64,000 nt of DNA from positions 31,162-95,161 of the forward strand of contig CALAPY010000091.1 in NCBI GenBank assembly GCA_937891015.1, given 5' to 3'. A model generated the notes under the pieces. The model did not search any database, was not told where the DNA came from, and was given only the letters and a program-made list of their open reading frames with translations. This stretch comes from UBA2108 sp002713215 (lineage in GTDB: Bacteria; Bacteroidota; Bacteroidia; Flavobacteriales_G; Salibacteraceae). Position 1 is the stretch's first letter. Each line of letters opens with the position of its first letter. Shown here piece by piece: positions 51,601 through 63,600 of the stretch. The position numbers were made by a program, and so were the translations under genes.

Positions 51601-54600
51601 TAACACTATTACGGTTGCAAATTCAGTGGTTGTGTTTCCACTTGAATCTGAAACAGTAACTGAAATTTTAGAAGGTTCAAAAAGATTGGTAGTTGATGTT
51701 ATCCAATCTGCATTGTTCATATTGATTAATGTTCCAGTGTTGGAATTTCCAGATGCATCTGTTGCAGATGTGCCAGTTCCATCATTAAAACGATAATAAC
51801 CAATTAACCCTGATTCTGATCCAGAAAGGCAAGCATTCATGGTATTTTGAATTTCTGATTGTGATCTGGCAATATTCCAATATCTAACTTCATCAATCGC
51901 TCCATGAAATCGCCATGCTGGTTGTGTACTCCATGCCCCAATTTTAATGTTAGCAGCACCGGTATTTGCAGCGGTAGCATTTACTAGAGGCGCACCACTA
52001 ATTTGACCATCTATGTAAATCGTGCGAGTAGTTCCATCAAAAGTAGCAGCAACATGATGCCATGTATTAAGTGAGAGATCTCCTACCGAACTGCTAGAAG
52101 ATACATTGCCTATAGAAAGATTAAGAATTCCAGAAGGAAGTGCTCTAAATACTACCCCTGGACTTCTATTTTTTTCAAAAATTGGAGATGATTTACTCCC
52201 ACTTTGAAAAGATTTAAAGTATACCCAAGATTCAATAGTTAAACTAGTTGTCACTTGTAATTCAGGACTATTAGGTACAACTACATAATCATTGTTTCCA
52301 TCAAAATCTAAGGCGGTTCCTGAACATGGGGTACTTCTTATGTCGGTGCAATTGAAATAACCAAGGCTATCTAATGTAGAATCTTGAATAGCGCAATTGT
52401 CTCCGGTAGAAACAATTAAATCTGAAACGGAAAGTGTATCTGTATTTCCATTGGCATCTACATAAACAGTGTCATGTTTAATCGTGAGACTTGGAGTAAT
52501 GGTATCAAGTACTAATACGTATACCGTATCATTCGCAACATTTCCTGATTCATCGCTTAAGGACACAAATATGGGCTCGCCAATTCGTTTATTTATTTCG
52601 GCATCACTCTCAACCCAGGCTGCCGGTGTTATCATATTGTTTAGCGTACCATTATGTCCATTTCCTGTGCGGTCAGTTAGCGTAGTTCCTGACGAGGCAT
52701 TAAAGTTATAATAGGCTACTAACCCAGTCTCAGAACCAGCAAGGGTGTCATTCATTGTTCTTGTTATGGAAGATTGGGAACGTGCAACGTTCCAGATTCT
52801 AACCTCATCAATTTCTCCATTAAATACCTGATTTGTCGTGTTGTACCGTCCTATTCTAATAGGCGTGCTACTGGTTGCATTTCCAGTCATTGAAGTTGCA
52901 ACCATTTTATCGACAACACCATCGACATAAAGTGTAGCACCGCTTGACTCAATTACCAATGCAACATGGTGCCATTTACCATCGTTTATGGCGATTGTAC
53001 CTTTAAAGTTCACGGTACCACCTCCATACTTAAATACCTCTAGAACACTCCCAAACTGCCCAATTCTCCACCCATTTCCTGAACTTGCTACATACTTATT
53101 GATAATGTCTCCAGTGCTTCCACCATTGATTTTAAACCATGCCTCAACGGTCATAGGGAATGGGCTTAAAGCAGAATTGTGAGGAATTTCGACATAATCG
53201 TCAACATCGTCAAAAGTCAATGCATTGCCTGCATAATCAGTTTCGGTTGTAATATCGGCACAATTAAAAGTGGTATCTCCGGTTAAGGTTATCGTTGGTG
53301 TTCCACAATTATCTGAAACGCTCGAATATAACCCGGCAGTTTGGACAGTTGCAGTGCCACTACCATTAACGTATACTGTATCATTTGATGTAACCACCGA
53401 AGGAGCAATGGTATCCAAAACATTTACATATACTGAGTCTATTGCCTGGTTTGAATTGTCATCGGTTGCCGTAATGGTCACTAACACTCCATTAATAGTA
53501 TCATTTCTAGAGGTCCAGGCAGCAGGTAGTGTAAAGTTAGTTAGCGTACCAGTATGGCCATTTCCGGAAAGATCATTTAAGGTTATTCCACTGCCTTCGT
53601 TAAAATTCCAATAGGCCAACAAGCCTGACTCATTTCCTTGAAGCTGAACATTTTTATAGTTCAATATTTGGGTTTGGCTTCGCGTTGTACTCCAAATTCT
53701 AATTTCATCTATTTCCCCGGTGTAGTAATACTGATTGTCTCCCCTTTGTCCAATGGAAAAAGCTTTGGTGTTAGTAGATCCGGTGCTCACATGGGCCTGC
53801 GATTTTATCAGGTTACCATTGGCATAAACCTTTAATGTAGCTCCATCATAAGTTGCCGCAATGTGAATCCATTTATTGGCGGTCAATATATTTCCTGTTG
53901 CCAATCTCGAAGCTCCAGAACTTGAACCTTCCCAAATTTCCAACGCCGCATTATTTTGCCAAAAACTAAATACCCGATTATTTACATTCTTAGATAAAAA
54001 TGCTTGATAACCACCTGTTACTTTTCCTGGTTTAACCCATGTTTCCATAGTCCACGTGGTTCCCAGGTTTAATGCCGTGTTATGCGGAACAGTAACGTAA
54101 TCATTCGTACCATCCAGTTTTAATGAACCCGTAGTTTTAACAACCGTTGAGTTAGTATCGGAACAATCAAACGTGGTATCGGAAACCACAATACTTGAGA
54201 TACTACTGCACTCATCCATAACTGAATCATACAAGCTATCCGATGGTACTGTAGCCGTTCCGGAAGCGTTTAAATAAACAACAGGGGTATTATTAGATAC
54301 AATGGTTGGCATAACGTTATCTACAAATGCTCCACATGAACTGATACTAACACTATCGGATTGAGATATCCAGTTTGAACCAGTTCCTGACAAGGCCATA
54401 TTGGTGAGCGTTGCATTATGGCCGTTACCTGATTTATCCAATAATGTGGTAACTCCGGTATTCGTTTTGTTGGCTAACCCATTGGTAAAGTCGTAGTAGG
54501 CAACAAGACCAGATGCATCGGAAGTATCCAATGAGCATTTCAATCTGGCCTGAATTTCCGAGGCACAAAGCGTTCTGTTCCATATACGGAATTCGTCCAT

Positions 54601-57600
54601 GGCAACATTTGCGGCTTCCGCACCATTATACTGCGATCCAATTGCTGAAGGGTTTGATACAGAAGAAAGGTCAAAAGTTGTCTCTGCCTGAGTACCAGCG
54701 AGAACACCATCTACGTAAACCGTGGTTGTTGAGCCATCGTGAACGGCTGCGGCATGATGCCACTTTCCATCCAGCAGTCCACTTCCAAATTGTATTGCAC
54801 CTCCGGTTCCGCCATCGAAAACAAAAAGGATTTTACCTGTACTATAAAGTCTTGCAATATGCGCTCCTTCAAATGAATAGAGCATATCATTTGAACCTGA
54901 CACCCCGGTAGAATTGAACCAAAACTCAATGGATTTTTCTGAGGTGACAGGAAATTCATTTGTTGGGAAAAGTGCGTAATCATTAGTTCCGTCAAAGTCC
55001 AGCGCACCACCGCTCTCCACTCCCTGAATTAGCAAAGTAGCTGTATCCTTTTGACCATTCGCTTTTTCCGTTGCAAGGTATCTTGGATAATATGCGCTTG
55101 TTGAGATATTAGCTCCAGATCGAACGGTTACTATACCAAGGGTATCCATTTCGAAATTAGCTGTATCTCCATCTAACCAAGAATAGATGGTATTTGCACT
55201 GGCAGCATTGAAAGACGTACCATAAGCAACAGTATCACCTGCGGAAGATAAGGTACCAACAGAAAATTGTAGTGAATCTTTTGAGTCTACAAAATTTGAA
55301 GCAGAAATACCATTCTTAAAAGTCCCCAGTTTTTCAGAATCAACCACATCCAATAACTTATTGTCCGCATCATCGAAGTTGAAATAGGCTTTTAAACCAG
55401 ACTCGGAACCTGACATTCTAATTCGATAGTTGTCTTCAATTTCTTGCTGTGTTCTTGTTGTGTTCCACAATCGCACTTCATCAATGGCTCCATAAAATGG
55501 ATATTGGTTGGGTGACCCGTAAGTACCAAAAGTCAAATCTTCGGTAGAAAAGGATAGGCTTCCCGTTACCGAATAAGACCATTTTAATTCACCATTCTTG
55601 TACACCCTTATTGTAGATCCATTATACGTTGTAGCTACATGGGTCCATTCGTGTTTAACAAAACCAAAAGGCTGTCCTGAAGACGAATTATGTTGTCCAT
55701 TGGAAGTTGTAATTCGGACTCTCATGGTTCCCCCGGCTTCAATATGTGCCCAAGTTTTCCCTGCAATTGTAACAGGCCATGCAAAACCAGTCAAAGAATC
55801 CGGACGAATCCAAAATTCTTGCGTGAAGGCTGTTGTACCGTGGTTAATATTAGAAACGGGAATGGTTACCCTTTCATCATTACCATCGAACTCAAGTGCC
55901 TTTCCCAACCCAGCATAAACGGGTGCAAGTTCATTCTGAATATTGACAATTAGTGAAGTGGTATCTCTCTGAGCTGTACCTCCACCTTCTTCTACATAAT
56001 ATTCAATGGAATAGATTGAATCCGTTTGATAGTTAATTAGGTTGGCATTGGAGACGGTTATTTCACCCGATGAACTCATGGTGAATGGATTATTTGGAGA
56101 AACTGATACTATTCCATAAGTAAGACTGGTTCCTTCCGGATCATAACCAAAAGCTTGATAAACTGAATCTCCATTAAACGCGTTGCTGGAAAGGTTTACC
56201 GATACTTTGGCTCCATCAGCCCAATTGGTAGTAGAGCCACTTACATCAGCACCCACCGTTGCCTGGGTATAATCTTTATTAAAAGGTCCCGAAGTGGCGT
56301 CAAATCGATAATAAACAACCAAGCCATTTGCAGTATCTGATAAAGAAACATTTCTATTGTAATAGGCAACTATGCTCGCTGAATCTCTTACAACATCCCA
56401 GACCCTTAATTCATCAATTTTACCATTGAAGGCTGAATTCGTTCCAATTTGGCCAACGGAAGAAGCATGGTTGAGCTGCGTGTTTAACACATTGCTCATT
56501 CCTGTCCCTGAGTTTGGCTTACCTAATTTAACTCCATCGACCCACAATACACCATCGGAGATGTTGTCTCCTGCACCAATTTGCCAGACCATATGATGCC
56601 ATGAAGAATCGGTAGGGATACCCGTCCAAATGGCATTGGTGCTTACATCAAATTCAATTTCGAATTGGTTAGAACTACCAAATCTCATCTGGATTCTTCT
56701 TCTACTTGTATTTCTTCCTAAGGTAAGGAAAGGAGATGTATTTCCTGAGGGGTGGTAATACCAAAACTCAAAGGTTCTAGCTGAACTTCCAGAAGGAAAA
56801 TTTGAATAATCCTCAATATTGTGTTTTGTGGTTCCATTAAAATCGTAGGTGTTTCCGAAACCTGCTACAGGTGCTTCATTTAGGTTTCTCACTTCAATAT
56901 TAAAATACCCTGTATCTTTCGTATTGTCTGAATTTTTCTTTACCTCGTAGGCTATTTCATAGAGTGTATCTCCGCTATCATAGTCCAACTCATACCCTGT
57001 ACCAACGGTAATTAGTCCCGTACTTGTATTAACATCAAAGGGACTAGCATCTCCACTAACTTTAGATAATACTACAGTCGATTGATCCGGATCCCAGAAG
57101 GTTACATATCCAACCGTATCCCCTTCTGATTTAGACTCATATGTAATTACAGGAACGGTGTCAACTGAAGTCACATAAGCGGTTGAAGCATCAAAGTTGG
57201 TTAATATACCATTGTAGTTATTTCCTGAATAGTCATACAATGAATCTTCTCCCAGGTCTTCAAAGGGGTAATAAAGTGCTAATGTTGCATCTGAAGTATC
57301 CGGTCTACGATTCATTTGCAACCAAATCTCTTCTTGACCTAAAGCTTTATTCCAAACCTTTACTTCATCAATTTTTCCATTGAAAAACTCGGATGATCCA
57401 TTCCATTGTACGCCTAACCTAAAAGGATTACTTGTCCCATTGGAATACAAGTTGTCATTTCGAGTAGCTACTTTTTCTCCATCCACATAAAGGTAGGATA
57501 TACCTACAGAGTCAACAACGGCATAATGATGCCAGCCTAAATCAGTTGGGAAAGCCACTCCGGTGGGTCCCCAGGTATCGCCAACTCGAATTATTCCTGA

Positions 57601-60600
57601 ATTAGTAGCTCCTAAATAAAAACGGTTTTGAGAAAATAAATTGAAATAGGAACCCGATTGCGATACATCTTGTTTTGCCCAGACTGAAACCGTAAACTCC
57701 CCACTAAATGCAATAGGCGAATGAGGGGAATTCACATAATCATTAGAACCGTCAAAGTCCAAACAATTGGCTAATCCCGCATATACATCTTCAGCGACAT
57801 TGGCTAAAGCAATCTCAATTAACGCAGTATCATTGGCACCCCCTAAATCCTGTGCGGTATATACCAGAGTTAAATTAGGGTTATTTTCGTAATCTAGTTT
57901 ACCAGGGTCTGCTACGGTCAATACCCGAGTCGCAGAATCCAACACAAATGCTCCATTGGTGGGGTCATCACTCAAGTAATAGAAAAGTGAATCCCCATCC
58001 GGGTCATAACCCACAACATAGGTTACCGTATCACCTATAGTTGCATTTTCCGAAACACTAGCGTTTAACGATTCATGTGTAGACCAAAGTGCTCCATTTT
58101 TTAAGGTACCGTCTCTTCCATTTGGGCCTAAATCGATGGTAGTTGTACCCGTACCTTCTTCACAAGAATAATAGAGTTTTAAATCCGTTTCTCCACCTGT
58201 TCCCCAAGAGAAAGCAGCTTCCTTTATTTCAGCTGCGGTTAAAGTCCTATTGAAGAATTTAACCTCGTCTATATCGCCTTTGAAGTTCGTATTGCTAGTG
58301 GCGTATTTGTTTTCTCCTATTCTAATATTGTTAGTTATGTTCGTGGTATTACCGGAATTAACCTGATGGGCCAATTCGCCATTTATGTACAGTCTCAGTT
58401 TTCCTCCACCATGAGTTAGCGCAACATGAACCCATTCATTTAAGCTGTAATCTGCTGAATAGGCATTATCTCGATTCCCATCCCAGTTGAAGGCCACTAC
58501 TCGATTTGTTCCACTAAACTTAGTAAGGTATAATCCGGTATATGCCCCATCATCACAAATAATACAATCGCCGTAATAGGCTATCGAAGAACTTGGTCCA
58601 TGTGCTTTTGGCCGAATCCAAGCCATATAGGTTTTTTTATTGCTGGAGATCAGGTTGTTAACCTTAGCATTAGGTTCAATCCAATCGTTGCTACCATCAA
58701 GGTAGACCGAATTATTGAACATGGCATAAGGAGTTTCATTGGTATTGGTGATGTTAATCTGTAAAGTCGCAGTGTCCTTACTTGCACTACCCGACTCGGT
58801 TACTTCATAACCAACGTAGTCAAAGGAATCAGTTTCATGATCCAAACTAGCACCGGCATCAACAGTCACGTATCCATTAGCATCTACACTGTATTTAGAA
58901 CTGTCTCCGGAAATTAAACTATAGGATAAATCATCACCATCATTATCCCAACCAATAAGCTGCCCAACCGTATCACCAACAGAAGCATTCTCGGGAATTT
59001 CATGAACCAAAGTATCTTGTCCTAAAGTCCATTCATTTCCAGTCATATTGCTTAAAAAGCCGTTTAGGTTATTTGCAGAAATATCAAGAAGGCTATCGGT
59101 TCCATCTTCTTCATCAAAATTGTAATAAGCGACCAAATTTGCATCAGAAGTATCTGCACGTTTCGTTAAACTCTCAGAGATTTCTTGTTGGGTACGAGCT
59201 ACTTTCCAAACCCGAACTTCATCGATTTCGCCTTCATAATGGTATGCAGAGTATCCCGACCATTGCGCAATTTGTAATGGATAAGATCCCCCAAAAACAG
59301 GAGTTCCTACATTATTAGTATTGGTTGCGACCACTTCACCATCTTGATAAAGCGATAATGTATTTGCTGTAGTATTATGAACGAATGCAATATGGTGCCA
59401 TTTTCCATCATTCACATTTGTACTCCCATATAACCAATTTGCATTGGCGGCTTGAAGACCAGCTGCTACTTTTCCATTATGAATCGCAATCGAATAATTT
59501 TGATTTCCGACACTATTTGGTTTTGTTACCAGCCTTTGATAGGCTGCCGCAGTTTGACTGGTTTTAAACCAACATTCAACGGTAAATGCATCGAGGTTAA
59601 GGCTAGCATCATGGGTTATCGAAACTCCATCGTTAACTCCATCAAAAGAAAGCGCATTCCCCAATCCTGCATAAACCTTTGATGGCCCTTGAGCAGGCAT
59701 AAATTCGTAATTGCTATTTACACCGGATACGGTAAGGATTTTTGTGGATTTACTTATCGAAGTAGTGAAGGAATTCCCAGTCCAAACGGTATCTGAACCA
59801 TTGTTTCTTTGAACCAGGGTTAAGTTTGATTCGCTGTAAGTAGACAAGTTTGAATTGTTGGCATAATAATAACTCAAGGTGTTAGTAGCACCATCAGAGC
59901 CTGAAACAAAACTCCCCCAATAACGACTGGTATCACTTTTATAAGAACTAGCGTTTGCCAAGTCAGTATTAATTGGAGCCTCTTCAACCAAATACAATTG
60001 AGCCATAGTATGTGACCCGGTTGTGGAAAAACGTATTTTATCTCCATCGGTGTGCGGCAAGTCTAACAATCCCGGAAGCGAGGTGGTATAAACTGAGGTA
60101 TCTCCAAGCGCAGCTCCAGATACTTTCCAAACTGAACTGGTGTCCATATTGGTCAATTTACCATGATTGGCTCCGGCCAAATCATACAAAGTATCACCAG
60201 CGGCTTCATCGAATCTATAATAGGAAACCAGGTTACCAATTTCGGAATGATTCGAATTAAGCTTTTGGCACATCCAATCTCTAATTTGAGATTGAGTCAA
60301 TTCTGCATTCCAAATTCTAACCTCATCGATATTTCCGGGAAATGGATAGGAAACAAAACCATCACCTCTTACACCAATTGCTAAATCAGTTCCTCCAGCA
60401 GTGGGGTTTACCGTTGCACCGGTTGTTTGAACGTCCAATATTCCATTTACATAAATCTTTAGTGTATTGGTGGAGGCATTGAATGTTCCGCATAAGTGAT
60501 ACCATGTACTATCGGACAATGTTGTAGTTCCAATAAGTACGTTTGCTGAAGTCCCATTGACATTCACCACATTTACTTTATTAGATTGAATCCTCAATAC

Positions 60601-63600
60601 ATAACCACCGCCACCAAGGGACCAACCATATTTACTGACAATGTCATTAACCCCGGTGCCATCATTAATTTTTACCCAGGATTCAATGGTCCATGCTGAA
60701 GTTAAATCCAAGGAATTAGCATCTGGAATTCTCACATAGTCATTGGTTCCGTCAAAGTCAACTGCATAGCCGGCACCAGGTCTTGCAGCATACGTTGCAT
60801 TTGAAAAACCAAGCACATATTGAGTACCGGTTTGACCATAAATGGTTACTTTTTTATTGGAAACTTTGTTGTGTATTCGACCACTTACCACTTCCCAGGT
60901 TTGATCGGAAGCATTATCTCTTTTGAGAAGAATCAACTGTTTCTGTTGTTCTGAAGTTAATGATAGCCCAGAATAATTGATAGATACTCCATATTCATCT
61001 GCAGCATCTCCTGTTTTATGGACGCCAAAATGCCCCTGTCCCTGCAATATAGAATCTACGCTGGTTGGCTTTGTAACTGTATTGGGAACCCCATTGACGT
61101 AATACACCTGGAACCCTTCCTCATCATCAAATCCTGATAGCTCATTGACCTCAATACTGCTTCCACCTCCAAATGAAAGAGAAGTACTTACCGTACCAGG
61201 ACCCTGAGAAATTCCTCCACCATTAGCTACATTGACAAAAACTTCTTTATAGTCATATGCACTGGTATCTCCAAGGGCTGCTCCGGAAAAAACCCAATCG
61301 GAAGTGGAACTCATATTTTTTAGCGTCCCATCATTGTTGCCCATTAAATCGGTTAGCGTAGTTGTTCCTATTTTATCGAACCGGTAGTAATTAACCAAAT
61401 TGGCTATTTCGGAATGAGAATTGGTCAACTTTTTACACATCCAGTTCTGGATATCAGTCTGACTTAATGCTGTTTTCCAAATTCTTACCTCATCCAATTG
61501 TCCATTTAATGGAACCTGCAATGCGCTACCATTATTTAAACTTCCCAGGTACAAAATATCACGGGAAAAGGTTCCACTAATGGTTGCATTCTTATATCCC
61601 ACCTGCTGACCATTAACATACAATCGGTACCTGGTTCCTGATTTAACTCCCGCAACATGGTACCATTTGTTAGCAACGGCGGTTTGCCCACTAACCAAAT
61701 CTGCGATTACAGCACCTGCATTATCATTTCTTACGTAAAATTTAAATTTACCAGAGGCATCAAGTGCCAGGTAAGAAAACGGTTCGGCGACATTATTATC
61801 GTATGAATAGTTTATTATTCCCGACATGACATTAACCACATCAAATTTCACCCAGGCCTCCAAGGTATAATCATCGGTATTATCATCAGGGTACCAGGCG
61901 CCGGCTGACAAATCAACATAATCGTTGGTGCCATCAAAATCCAACGAATAGGCACTTCCAATAGAATCTCCATAATCGATTGCCGGAATTGGTGGCGTAT
62001 ATTCGTAAGCGCCGGGATCAGGATTCGATGTTGAACGCGACGTTCCTTGAATATCAACAGCCACAGAAAGATTAGTTCCTTTATTGTTTACAGAAAGAAC
62101 TTGTGGTCGTAACAAAGAATCCGATTCAAACTGTGGATCTACTGAAATTGAATTCGCATCAAACCCAGAAGATGATTTCCATGCTGATAAATTTGCCTTA
62201 CCTCCACTCCATTCTGCAAGAACAGAACCGCTGGTATACCAGCAATTGTAATCTATAGCACTAAAATTCGCAGGGCTAATCGCAAAACTGTTTGTATGAA
62301 AAGCATATCCACCGCCTTTATTGACAAAAACATTATTCTTCAACTCGTTATTGGTATATGAACCTGTACCAACATACATAAAGGCCCTTCCCTGTGTGGT
62401 TCCTCCGCCTTTAACTAAAACTGTATTATGATGTATGTTGGTATATCGCATATACCTAATATAAAGGCCATAATTAGAACTACTGCTCGTACTAAGTAAA
62501 GAAATGCTGTTGTTTACGACTTCGTTTCCAAGTAAAGATGTTGCTTTTGAATACTGTAAATAAATGCCATAGCCCAGACCGGTAGAAGTGTTAACAATAT
62601 TATTGGAATTAATCTTACTTGCATTTTGCAGATAAGATAAATCCAGAGAACGTACATGGCTGGATAAACCATTATCTCGAAATTTATTTAGTACAACATG
62701 TGCGGCATCTTGATTAAAAAGATAAATCCCTGATCGATTGAAATAAAGTATTTCATTACTGGTAAACTGGTTATTTGATTCTCGATCCGAAGAGCTGGTA
62801 CCGGACCAATAAATACCGTATGCCCCGTGAAGAATAGTATTGTTGGTAATCCTACAGTTCTCATAATCGGATCCGGATGCGGCACTTGCTATAACAGCTT
62901 GTTCATAAGAACTTCCATTAACGTACTTTGCTTCAATCCGGTTGCTATCCACAATAACATTATGTGCGTCTCCATCGAATCGAAACACTTGCATGTAACT
63001 ATTATCTAGTGCTTTTACTGTAAGTCCTTTAATGGTGAGGTTAGAAACTCCGTTGCAGTAAAAAGTTCCGTTGTCTGATGAACCAGCTGCATCATAAGTA
63101 ATTATTACATCGGAAGTATTGGACGGATCTGGTAAGAAAGAAATTGATAGGCTAGAATCGTAATTGGAAATACTATCAGCAATAAGCACCACCCGTTCAT
63201 TGTAAGTACCTTGTCTTAAATAGAATACTACATTGGCACATGGCCCAGCATTAAGTGCGGTAATAGCAGCCGCAATGGTTGAATAATTCGGAGAAGAACC
63301 ACCAATGGTATAAGTACCTCCAAATCCACCTGATGAAATAGTTCCATAAGTATCGCCTGTTCCACCAGAATTACTTGCATAGGTACTTCCACAATCTTTC
63401 ATGGTCGCACCTGAGTAATTGCCTACTGCTCTTCCCTGGGAAGATGTAGGTGAACCATTGGTACCTGATGCAATTGTATTGCTGGTAAATGTATTGGATG
63501 ACATATCCACAGTACCACTATGATTAAAGATAGCACCCCCAAAACCTCCACCACCAGAGCCTGGAAAGGTTGAATTACTTCCTCCAGTACCACCGGTTGC

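Larger units (their letters stand above)
46310..54370 (-). repeat. Ten HYR-like domains, eight interrupted by another domain
   Basis: Each HYR-like unit reads (I/S)P, NDTVY(L/V)(D/N).(S/N)G, LY...(S/A)DNC, then DTTFNC or similar, and ends (V)T(D/E).SGN...T..V.VLD. In eight of ten units the first part and the SGN part are separated by a complete foreign domain: LamG 9 to LamG 14, a propeller (48745-49500), or an EF-loop domain (~46590-47290). Two units, at about 47440-47720 and 46310-46590, are continuous and show the normal spacing. Confidence 0.7.
44690..61950 (-). repeat. Sixteen LamG (concanavalin-like) domains
   Basis: Each domain opens with (L/V)DFDG(T/S)NDYV or a variant, has W(H/Y)HVA...DG near the middle and closes with DE(V/I)RIW...R...I followed by YY.F and GTL.NM. 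Approximate start positions are 61950, 60770, 59660, 58715, 57770, 56850, 55900, 55000, 54125, 53220, 52310, 51410, 50460, 48465, 46280 and 45310. From copy 3 onward they recur every ~900-950 bp, except where extra domains intervene before copies 14 and 15. LamG-type folds usually bind glycans or proteins; ligands here are unknown. Confidence 0.85.
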
